NCBI GenBank assembly: GCA_963703355.1
Contig: OY969813.1
Span: 1 to 64,000, forward strand
Origin: Puia sp963703355
GTDB taxonomy: Bacteria; Bacteroidota; Bacteroidia; Chitinophagales; Chitinophagaceae
Length of the DNA stretch: 64,000 nucleotides
Direction of reading: 5' to 3'
In this document: positions 45,981-53,141 of the stretch, piece by piece
Position numbering within the stretch: the stretch's first letter is position 1
Layout: every line of letters starts with the position of its first letter
Made by a program: the position numbers and the translations under genes
Notes under the pieces: generated by a model
Seen by the model: only the letters and a program-made list of their open reading frames with translations
Databases searched by the model: none
What the model was told of the DNA's origin: nothing

Positions 45981-46013
45981 TTTGTCGTATTTATGACGGA
46001 ACCCTTATATTTG
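45981..46013 (+). promoter_or_regulatory. Strong Bacteroidota promoter giving a nearly leaderless mRNA
   Basis: TTTG (45981-45984), a 21-bp spacer and TATATTTG (46006-46013), an exact -7 consensus. Transcription would begin around 46017-46021, at or next to the ATG at 46021. Confidence 0.75.
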
Positions 46014-46020
46014 CGCACCC

Positions 46021-46416
46021 ATGAATAAGTTTATTCATCAGGCATCATGTATCTACCTGGCTGGTATCATCCTTCTCCGGATGATGGCAATGCCGATATC
46101 CCTTCTCGACTATAATCTAAACCAGCGTTTTATTGCAGACAACCTTTGTGAAAACAGATTCAATACTGCCTTGCATTGCGGAGGTAAGTGTTACTTAGTC
46201 AAACATCTGAAAAATGCAAACGACGGTCAGCAAACAGGGGATCAAAAAGAAACAACAAGGAATATAATAATAGATTTCTGTCAGCCACTGGAAAAACCTT
46301 GCTTCGATTGTAAGAACACACTTTCTGCGAATCATAAAACGTTCATCAGCGTTCTGTTCACCTCCTGGAATACAGACAATATTTTTCATCCTCCGATTTT
46401 AACCCTTACAGCTTAA
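46021..46416 (+). CDS. Small exported Cys-motif protein, probable metal-linked
   Basis: 131 residues. One hydrophobic N-terminal helix (YLAGIILLRMMAMPISLL) is followed by a Cys-rich part with DNLCENRF, LHCGGKCYLVKHLKNA and LEKPCFDCKN. The C-x-G-K-C-x-L-x-K-x-L motif is common in short Bacteroidota proteins found near metal-efflux or TonB receptor genes; none has a proven role that I know. Here a TonB receptor and a Sco1 protein follow on the same strand, which supports a copper link. The ATG lies only about 4-8 bp after the promoter -7 box. Confidence 0.7.
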   Translation: MNKFIHQASCIYLAGIILLRMMAMPISLLDYNLNQRFIADNLCENRFNTALHCGGKCYLVKHLKNANDGQQTGDQKETTRNIIIDFCQPLEKPCFDCKNTLSANHKTFISVLFTSWNTDNIFHPPILTLTA

Positions 46417-46495
46417 AACGCTCTGCGTAAGTTTTAAGCCTTCTCCCTGGGACGTTCTGCGTTACGTCTTATGCGTTTCGCATGAAGCATTCCGC
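46411..46495. repeat. 7-bp repeat arrays, degenerate left arm and six-unit right arm
   Basis: Left part 46411-46438: GCTTAAA, ACGCTCT, GCGTAAG, TTTTAAG (it contains the stop codon of the preceding gene). Right part 46454-46495: GTTCTGC, GTTACGT, CTTATGC, GTTTCGC, ATGAAGC, ATTCCGC. The family is that of 42271-42410 and the arms are in opposite sense. Confidence 0.8.
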
Positions 46496-46528
46496 ATTTC
46501 AATTCATCTACTTTCAATAACGAACAGT

Positions 46529-48769
46529 ATGAAATACACTTTCATATTTTACTTATGTATTCTTTCCTATAGGGGATACACTCAGGAATTACTTAGGGGT
46601 ACTATTACAGACAAGAAAAACGGAGAACCACTGCAATGGGCTGTTGTCAGCCAGGGCAAAACAGGATCTACCGCAACCAGTAATCAGCAGGGGTTTTTTC
46701 AGATGACAATCAAAAACCGGGATTCAGTAATATATGTTTCCCTGATCGGCTACCACACTCAGGAAATATCTCTCAAAAACAAAACAGGACGACTGGCCAT
46801 TCAAATGGAAAGAGGTCCTGTTGACCTGGAATCTGTTACCATAACTCCGCAGACAAATAATGCAACCTTTCACACGCTGAGTTCAATCGATCTGCATATC
46901 AGGCCTATCAATTCAGCGCAGGATTTAATGCGCCTCGTGCCCGGATTATTTTTAGGACAACATCATGGAGGAGGAATCGCCGAACATATTTTTCTTCGCG
47001 GTTTTGATGCCGATCACGGCACGGATGTAAACGTGTCGGTCGACGACATGCCGCTCAACCTGGTTTCGCAAATCCATGGACAGGGATTCTCAGATCTTCA
47101 TTTTTTAATTCCTGAACTCGTTACCAGTTATGAGTTTGGTAAAGGTCCCTATTATGCTGAACATGGCGATTTTACAACAGCCGGATATGTTGGTTTTCAT
47201 ACAGCGGATCATTTAAATAATAGCATGGTCAAACTAGAGGCCGGCCAATTCCAAACAGGCAGAGCAGTAGCCATGGTCGATTTGCTAAGTGAAAAAGCAA
47301 GATTAAAAGGAGAAAGCGCTTATATCGCAGGAGAGGCCAATTATACAAACGGTCCGTTTGACTGGCCCCAGCATTTTAGCCGTATCAATCTTTTTGGCAA
47401 ATACAACCTGAACCTGACTTCAAAAAATAAATTAACGGTAACCTTATCTACTTTTGGAAGTCAATGGCGCTCATCAGGAGAAATTCCTTCCAGGGCCGTG
47501 GATGAGGGACTTATTGGCCGATTTGGGTATCTGGATAGTCTGCAGGGTGGACATACCAGTCGCAGTAATATCATCGCAAGACTCAGTACTTCCTTTGCAG
47601 AAAACTGGCAAATGCTAAATCAGGTTTATTATTCCTGGTACAATTTCAGTCACCGTTATAACGATACTTTTTTTGCGGATGATAGTGTGAATGGCGATCG
47701 CCTCAGGCAACAGGAATCAAGAAATTTATTCGGGTACAATGGTAAGCTGATCAATCACAGCTATTTTAAAAACAATATGGATCTGAGCTCTGCATTCGGT
47801 GCAGGAATGCAGTTTAATATTATACATAACAGTGAACTCTCTCATATAAACGACAAATTTGAAGTGCTGAATTATCTTGAATTCGGAAATATCAATGAAA
47901 ATTATGTGAATACTTATGTTGACGAGAACCTTCGGATGGGTAACTGGCTTTTTAATGCGGGACTTCGTGCCGACTGGTTTTATTTTAAGTATGACGACAA
48001 CTTGAATCCATCGCTTCCTTCCAGAACCAAGTTTATCCTGAGTCCGAAATTAAACGCAGAGTATACCGTTAATCAGGAAATTCAGATTTATTTAAAAACG
48101 GGAAAAGGTTTTCATTCAAATGATGCAAGGGTTGTCGTAGCTAATCAGGGACAACAAATATTGCCCGCCGCTTATGGTATCGATTTGGGGATAAACTGGA
48201 AGCCCGCAGAACGATTGTTTATCAATGCCGCTGCCTGGTATCTCTATCTCCAGCAGGAATTTGTTTACGATGGCGATGAAGGAACTGTTGATCCGGGCGA
48301 CAAGACCAGAAGAGAAGGCATCGACGTTTCTGCGCGTTATCAATTCAACAACTGGCTCTATGCATATCTGGATATTAACTTCGCAAAAGCCAGAGACATA
48401 CAGGCACCTAAAGGAAATGACTATGTGCCCCTTGCCGTGCCATTGTCAAGTGCAGGAGGGCTGAATTACAAATTTGCCAATGGAATAAACGGAGGTCTCA
48501 GTTATCGTTACATGAAAGATCGCCCTGCAAATGAAGACAATTCACTCATTGCAAAAGGATATTTTGTAACTGACCTGACCGCTTTTTATACAAAGAAGAA
48601 ATACGAATTCGGAATAGAAATCCAGAATCTCTTTAATACCAAATGGAGAGAAGAGCAGTTTGAAGTGGTTTCCCGTTTGAAGAACGAACAGGCTCCCGTT
48701 GATGATATTAATTATACTTCGGGAACTCCATTCTTCGCGAAACTTGTATTTGCTATTTTCTTTAAATAA
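46529..48769 (+). CDS. TonB-dependent receptor with His-rich plug
   Basis: Outer-membrane active transporter, 746 residues. Signal peptide (FIFYLCILSYRGYTQ), an N-terminal carboxypeptidase-like regulatory domain (GTITDKKNGEPLQWAVV), the plug (about 105-225) and a 22-strand barrel ending in an aromatic residue (LVFAIFFK). The plug has a striking run of histidines: FLGQHHGGGIAEHIFLRGF, DADHGTDVNV, QIHGQGFSDLHFL, then AEHGDFTTAG. A Sco1 gene follows 53 bp later, and a small Cys-motif protein precedes it, so copper or a copper chelate is a reasonable substrate, though not proven. It has no SusD partner, so it is not a glycan-uptake type. Confidence 0.9.
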   Translation: MKYTFIFYLCILSYRGYTQELLRGTITDKKNGEPLQWAVVSQGKTGSTATSNQQGFFQMTIKNRDSVIYVSLIGYHTQEISLKNKTGRLAIQMERGPVDLESVTITPQTNNATFHTLSSIDLHIRPINSAQDLMRLVPGLFLGQHHGGGIAEHIFLRGFDADHGTDVNVSVDDMPLNLVSQIHGQGFSDLHFLIPELVTSYEFGKGPYYAEHGDFTTAGYVGFHTADHLNNSMVKLEAGQFQTGRAVAMVDLLSEKARLKGESAYIAGEANYTNGPFDWPQHFSRINLFGKYNLNLTSKNKLTVTLSTFGSQWRSSGEIPSRAVDEGLIGRFGYLDSLQGGHTSRSNIIARLSTSFAENWQMLNQVYYSWYNFSHRYNDTFFADDSVNGDRLRQQESRNLFGYNGKLINHSYFKNNMDLSSAFGAGMQFNIIHNSELSHINDKFEVLNYLEFGNINENYVNTYVDENLRMGNWLFNAGLRADWFYFKYDDNLNPSLPSRTKFILSPKLNAEYTVNQEIQIYLKTGKGFHSNDARVVVANQGQQILPAAYGIDLGINWKPAERLFINAAAWYLYLQQEFVYDGDEGTVDPGDKTRREGIDVSARYQFNNWLYAYLDINFAKARDIQAPKGNDYVPLAVPLSSAGGLNYKFANGINGGLSYRYMKDRPANEDNSLIAKGYFVTDLTAFYTKKKYEFGIEIQNLFNTKWREEQFEVVSRLKNEQAPVDDINYTSGTPFFAKLVFAIFFK

Positions 48770-48822
48770 TAAGTTGAAAAAAATGATGATAACGTCAGGC
48801 TCGATCTGATAAAAATAACAAG

Positions 48823-49464
48823 ATGAGAAAAGACAGGAAATCCAAAACACGCATATCCGTAAAAATAGCGGCTCTTACAATTATTGCACTGTCAGTGCTG
48901 GGCATCATATGGATTGTATCCATAACTTTTAATAAAAAAAATAATCTGCCCGTACTGGGAGAACCCGGACATGTAGCTGGCACTTTTTCTTTTTTAAATC
49001 AGGATGGCAATAATATAAGTGAACAAACGGTAAAAAATAAAGTAACACTTGTGGAATATTTTTTTACTTCGTGTCCTTCTATTTGTCCAGTGATGAACGA
49101 AAATCTGAAGGAAGTATATCAAAAATTCGGGCAGGACAGCAACTTTATGATTTTGTCGCACACGGTTGATCCTGAAAGGGATTCGGTTTCAGCTTTAAAT
49201 AAATATGCTAAACGTTATGGAGCGAGTACACCCGGTTGGGAATTTCTAACAGGGAATAAAGATTCATTATATCAAACTGCCAGCAGGGATTATCTGCTGG
49301 CAGCCATTGACTCTGGCAGTTCAAATTTTATTCATACTCAATACATCGCGTTGCTCGACAAGCAACGTCGCATCAGGGGTTTTTACGACGCAACCAACAA
49401 AGAGAGTCTGCCTAAACTGGAATCTGATATTACAATGCTGTTGAACGATCGCAGAGATGAATAA
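48823..49464 (+). CDS. Sco1/SenC copper chaperone for cytochrome oxidase
   Basis: 213 residues: an N-terminal membrane anchor (AALTIIALSVLGIIWIVSI) and a thioredoxin-like domain. The copper-binding motif is FTSCPSICPVMN (CxxxC), with the distal His in SSNFIHTQYIALLD. The redox segment ILSHTVDPERDS is also diagnostic. Sco proteins deliver copper to the copper A site of subunit II, which links this gene to the caa3 operon at 30-36 kb. It is probably in one transcript with the TonB receptor. Confidence 0.93.
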   Translation: MRKDRKSKTRISVKIAALTIIALSVLGIIWIVSITFNKKNNLPVLGEPGHVAGTFSFLNQDGNNISEQTVKNKVTLVEYFFTSCPSICPVMNENLKEVYQKFGQDSNFMILSHTVDPERDSVSALNKYAKRYGASTPGWEFLTGNKDSLYQTASRDYLLAAIDSGSSNFIHTQYIALLDKQRRIRGFYDATNKESLPKLESDITMLLNDRRDE

Positions 49465-49482
49465 ATAACTCCAGCAACCAGA

Positions 49483-50808
49483 TTATTTCGTCATCTTGAG
49501 ACGCTCCACGATATGACTTCCCAATAATGTTCCCATTTTATTACTTCTTTGACAGGAATACTGATAGTGAATTCCCCCATAAAATCTGGATTGCTGTGTT
49601 TCCCATGCAGCATCTCTGAACGACTTATAAGATCTGCTCTTTATTCCGAATTCCAGTTCGGTGGAATCGGTAAATGCGAAATTGTCGCCGAACACACTCG
49701 TTAATACTTCTGACGCGGCTGCTGAAATGGTACAATGGCCACAGGTATATTCTGGAAATGGCGGAGTCTGAAGATGGGGTCTCCAGTTTGGATCAAAATA
49801 TTTATCTATGGCAGTCTCGGGCCTCAGTGTATTATAAATATATTTTATGTTCCAGCATTGTATGAATGCGTCAAACAATGCAATGGAGGTTTTTGCATAT
49901 GCATACACTGTTTGATTGAAATCGGAACCTGCCTTTTGGGCAGCAATGCCAACGACGCCCATCCAGTGACCCGGAGGTGAAAACTTTTTCGTGCCAAACA
50001 TTAAATGTCCCGATACATTTAATTTAAATGGATTGTCGTCCCAGAAATCCGCAATCCATGCCTGTTCTTCAGTTAAACTATCACCCGTTTTTTGAATTAG
50101 TTTTACTTCTTTGTAATAATTGCTGTTCTTGTCTGTTACGTTAAAGGGATAAGGTGGCTCCGGCATAAATTGATTTACGCTGTCGATTACAAGACTTCGA
50201 ATTTCCCTCCAATGGGGCTCTGCAGCAGAAGAATAAGCGGGCGGTGTGGGTACCCATCGACCTGGAGAATCTTTTACTTCATATTCTGTTGCACCTCTTG
50301 TTTGCAGATAGTTATCATGTCTGCTCCAGTCCATGATAACCGACGCAACGGTATCACTGTAAGCAATGGAATTGTCCAACACATCAGACGGCATTCCGTG
50401 ATCCGCTGCAAGTTGTTTTAAACTATCTGTAAAATACTTCATACTGCCTGCAGGAAAAGTGACAGATTCTCCCAATTTGCAATAAGCCAGTAATGCGCTG
50501 AAGCCGAAATTAATTTTTTGTCCTGCAGGTGGTTTGGGTACTTCACCCAAGCCTCTTAACTGTCCTTTCAGTGAAATGTATTTATCAGGGTAACCTCCGG
50601 CTATCACCTCGTAACCGGCTATGGCCGCATACAAATAGTTTCTGGATGCAACCATGGGGGAGAAGTTGTTACCCATCACAATAGTGTTCAACTCATGAAC
50701 CGTATTGCAGTAAAGATTTGGGTCGCTGAAAATTTTCTCGTAATCTTTTTTTGAGGTACAGGCAGTAAAAGTTAATCCTACAAAAAATAATACTAGTAAG
50801 CGCTTCAT
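49483..50808 (-). CDS. PAP2 / vanadium-dependent haloperoxidase-like lipoprotein
   Basis: 441 residues from the ATG at 50808, where MKRLLVLFFVGLTFTAC gives a lipobox; the longer frame has no signal at its start. The C-terminal half carries the phosphate/vanadate-binding motifs: TLRPETAIDKY (Arg-Pro), FPEYTCGHCTISAA (the G-H with the catalytic His, here with Cys instead of Ser before it) and QQSRFYGGIHYQYSC (Arg and His). This is the exported haloperoxidase-related subgroup of Bacteroidota. Whether it is a phosphatase or a peroxidase cannot be told; the Cys-Gly-His variant is unusual. Confidence 0.85.
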   Translation of the reverse strand: MKRLLVLFFVGLTFTACTSKKDYEKIFSDPNLYCNTVHELNTIVMGNNFSPMVASRNYLYAAIAGYEVIAGGYPDKYISLKGQLRGLGEVPKPPAGQKINFGFSALLAYCKLGESVTFPAGSMKYFTDSLKQLAADHGMPSDVLDNSIAYSDTVASVIMDWSRHDNYLQTRGATEYEVKDSPGRWVPTPPAYSSAAEPHWREIRSLVIDSVNQFMPEPPYPFNVTDKNSNYYKEVKLIQKTGDSLTEEQAWIADFWDDNPFKLNVSGHLMFGTKKFSPPGHWMGVVGIAAQKAGSDFNQTVYAYAKTSIALFDAFIQCWNIKYIYNTLRPETAIDKYFDPNWRPHLQTPPFPEYTCGHCTISAAASEVLTSVFGDNFAFTDSTELEFGIKSRSYKSFRDAAWETQQSRFYGGIHYQYSCQRSNKMGTLLGSHIVERLKMTK

Positions 50809-50906
50809 TATGGTGTATTTAGCAAGCAAAGGATCTTTTGGCGCAGGTTTGATACCTGCACAGTCAGTTTTGCGTTCGCAAAAATAAAGTAACTGGGGGA
50901 TAAATC

Positions 50907-51767
50907 TTACATATTCGTGGTCACGGATTTTTCCCATCCTGATTCTTTAAGCGCGGGATCATTTTCTTTCTTTAGAAAGTCGGCATTGGCAAAGGAATCG
51001 GCTTTCCAGAACAATATAGCGTCGTCGGGTACCACTTCTACCGGCACTTTCCATGAAGTGGAAGTTTCATTGTATGCAAGATTCGATTGCGAATTGTAAC
51101 ATGAAATAATCGACCAGCGGGGATCCGGGGAAAGATTTGCTTCAGAGCGGTGTAACAGATTGCTGTGAAAAATAAAGGCATCCCCTGGTTCAAGTTCGCA
51201 ATACACCAGCTCCATCGTATCGAGTGCATTGTTTACCATCACCATATCGGCACCCACCTGTTCACCCGAGAAACCATGATTCACCCTGCCCAATTTATGC
51301 GATCCTTTGATCACCTGAAGACAACCATTTTCTTTATTGGCTTTGGTCAGCGCTACCATCACACTGATCAGCTGATCAGGAAATAAGAATTGATTTTTAT
51401 ACCAGTATCCATAGTCCTGGTGCCATTCCCACGCACCCCCGACCCTGGGTTCTTTCTGCATTAATTTGGAATGAAAATGACACACAGGTGCGTCGCTATC
51501 CAATAACTCCGCAACAGCATGAATCATTTTTTCACTCCTTGTCAGATAACCAAAAACATCATTTCCTGGTGTAAACCAAAGAGAAAGCTTCGTTTTTTTA
51601 CCCGACTGATCATTTAAATCCAGCGCATTTTTGGTAATGGAACTATCTTCTATGGCAGTAACATATAACTTGTCGGTTTCCTGACTGCTGCAGAATTTCC
51701 TGATGATAACATAGCCGTCTTTATGAAATGAAGTGATCTGTTCTTTGGTAAGATTTTTGAATGACAT
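50907..51767 (-). CDS. Phytanoyl-CoA dioxygenase (PhyH) family protein
   Basis: 286 residues. Fe(II)/2-oxoglutarate oxygenase fold with the facial triad: His and Asp in WEWHQDYGYW and the distal His in NLLHRSEANLS, followed by the 2-oxoglutarate-binding Arg in PRWSIISCYNS. The N-terminal FHKDGYVIIRKF opening is typical of PhyH proteins. The substrate is unknown; the family includes hydroxylases for fatty acyl chains, ectoine and various natural products. It is upstream of the haloperoxidase-like gene on the same strand with a 98-bp gap. Confidence 0.88.
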   Translation of the reverse strand: MSFKNLTKEQITSFHKDGYVIIRKFCSSQETDKLYVTAIEDSSITKNALDLNDQSGKKTKLSLWFTPGNDVFGYLTRSEKMIHAVAELLDSDAPVCHFHSKLMQKEPRVGGAWEWHQDYGYWYKNQFLFPDQLISVMVALTKANKENGCLQVIKGSHKLGRVNHGFSGEQVGADMVMVNNALDTMELVYCELEPGDAFIFHSNLLHRSEANLSPDPRWSIISCYNSQSNLAYNETSTSWKVPVEVVPDDAILFWKADSFANADFLKKENDPALKESGWEKSVTTNM

Positions 51768-51887
51768 AGCAATATAATTACAAGTGAGTAATTGTCTTTT
51801 TCAGGCAACAAAAGGTAGAAAAATTTCGCCAGATAACTTCGTTAAAAAGGGACAGACTGACTATCCAAAAGAACTTTCCGACCCCAC

Positions 51888-51931
51888 TTACAGAGACCTT
51901 ACAGAGTCCTTACAGAGACCTTATAGAGACT
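51888..51931 (+). repeat. Four tandem 11-bp units (TTACAGAGACC)
   Basis: Units: TTACAGAGACC, TTACAGAGTCC, TTACAGAGACC, TTATAGAGACT, with no gap. 11 bp is about one helical turn, so each unit would present the same face of the DNA. Confidence 0.92.
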
Positions 51932-52080
51932 AAAAGACTTCATGCTGTCGTCGCGCTACCGCCATGCTGTCTTCAGGCTGTCCTCTGTGTAGGGGGAAAA
52001 CCTCATAAAAAAACTATTTTCTGCCATTTGTGACAATCCGGCGCCGAGGCTCAAAAGGGGTAAGACGCAGAGCCTAATGA

Positions 52081-52113
52081 TTTGGTTTGCAATATGTTGA
52101 CCAATATAATTTG
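52081..52113 (+). promoter_or_regulatory. Probable promoter for the small gene at 52153
   Basis: TTTG at 52081-52084 and again at 52086-52089, followed by TATAATTTG (52105-52113), one base longer than the TAnnTTTG consensus. The leader would be about 33 bp. Confidence 0.4.
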
Positions 52114-52152
52114 GCATCAGACTTGCTTAATTGGTTTAGAACATCCAACATC

Positions 52153-52530
52153 ATGACAAAAACACTAATCCTTTCCTTTTTTCTATTATTGTCTTTTTTC
52201 GCAAAAGCGCAGAATACTGCCTATATCGATAAGAAATCGAAAGAATTTATTCTGACCCCAAATCCAAAGGCGGAATTTGAGATTGTAGGTTATGAGTACC
52301 CGAATGTCTCCACCAAGCGGATGATCTGTTTTTCTTCCAATACCAACCTGGTAAGTGATAACCTCGCCAAATGTCCGCTGGGTGCTTATTTCGATACGGG
52401 CAGAATGAAAGAGGGTGACAAAATTTTGTATTTGGGTAAGGCCGGCAGCTTTAGTAAAATGTATTTCATTTCCGGAACGGGGAAGAAGACGATATTTTAC
52501 TTTCCCAAGGGAAGTTTTATTATTAAATAG
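52153..52530 (+). CDS. Small exported protein of unknown function
   Basis: 125 residues from the ATG at 52153. Signal peptide MTKTLILSFFLLLSFFAKAQ, cleaved before NTAYIDKK. The mature part is short, beta-rich and basic (GDKILYLGKAGSFSKMYFIS), with two cysteines (MICFSS, AKCPLG). No family recognised. The frame is open further upstream (to 52087), but that part overlaps the promoter. Confidence 0.65.
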   Translation: MTKTLILSFFLLLSFFAKAQNTAYIDKKSKEFILTPNPKAEFEIVGYEYPNVSTKRMICFSSNTNLVSDNLAKCPLGAYFDTGRMKEGDKILYLGKAGSFSKMYFISGTGKKTIFYFPKGSFIIK

Positions 52531-52542
52531 TTTCTGGAAAAA

Positions 52543-53010
52543 CTATTTGGTGTATCTGATGAAATCGGCACTCACAAATTTTTCAGTTTGCTGACTGGTG
52601 GTGGTATTCGTCGTTACGGATGCATTCCAGCCCGTTGACTTGCTCTGTCCGTTGTCTTTATCACCCGTCGAAGTTGTTTTTGAATCTCCTGCTGCAGTTG
52701 TAGTGGAGGAGTTTGTACTGGCTACTACCTGTTCGCCACTTCTCGTGATAATGACTGCATCGGCACCTCTTTTTTTAGCTTCTTTTTCAATACTTTCCTG
52801 AATCTTGTCAAACCCGGTAAGAGGCCAGGCCTTACCATCTACTTTACCGATGGTTTCATAAGGCTTTTTAACATCGGCCGGATTGAAAAAAAGATCAACG
52901 TTTGTAGTAGGAGGATAACTTTTCCCGATGTATTGAATTGAAGGTCCACAGGATGTCAGGCAAATGCAATAAATAATCACAAACGGCGCCGCAAATATTT
53001 TAATTTTCAT
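52543..53010 (-). CDS. Small lipoprotein of unknown function
   Basis: 155 residues. Signal peptide with lipobox CLTSC. The middle resembles bacterial YbjQ/DUF4156-like folds in outline: TIGKVDGKAWPL, then a helix KIQESIEKEAKKRGADAVII. This is followed by a Ser/Thr/Gly-rich low-complexity tail (STTTAAGDSKTTSTGDKDNG) and a final strand FVSADFIRYTK. The fold suggestion is weak. It converges on the gene at 52153 with a 12-bp gap. Confidence 0.65.
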   Translation of the reverse strand: MKIKIFAAPFVIIYCICLTSCGPSIQYIGKSYPPTTNVDLFFNPADVKKPYETIGKVDGKAWPLTGFDKIQESIEKEAKKRGADAVIITRSGEQVVASTNSSTTTAAGDSKTTSTGDKDNGQSKSTGWNASVTTNTTTSQQTEKFVSADFIRYTK

Positions 53011-53141
53011 ACTATAAGGTTAAACAAGTTTAATTGACAGTAAATATTTCGCAAAATAAAGAAATTATCCATTTGTATGGCTCTAAGCATTCCCGGATTC
53101 CGTTAAACTGAATTCAGTTAATTTTGCGTCTAATTTCTTAG

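Larger units (their letters stand above)
51768..52152. other. Non-coding region of 385 bp with a tandem repeat
   Basis: Between divergent genes. It holds the 11-bp tandem repeat at 51888-51931, a 6-bp stem (AGGCTC/GAGCCT) with a 17-nt loop at 52047-52075, and a probable promoter for the small gene at 52153 (52081-52113). I see no gene or RNA that I can name in it. Confidence 0.6.

Noticed and set aside
51888..51931. CRISPR or minisatellite gene remnant
   Set aside because: 11-bp contiguous units without spacers and without an open frame across them.
52047..52075. Riboswitch-like hairpin (AGGCTC/GAGCCT)
   Set aside because: It lies upstream of the probable promoter at 52081-52113, so it would not be in the leader, and it matches no riboswitch core that I can recall.
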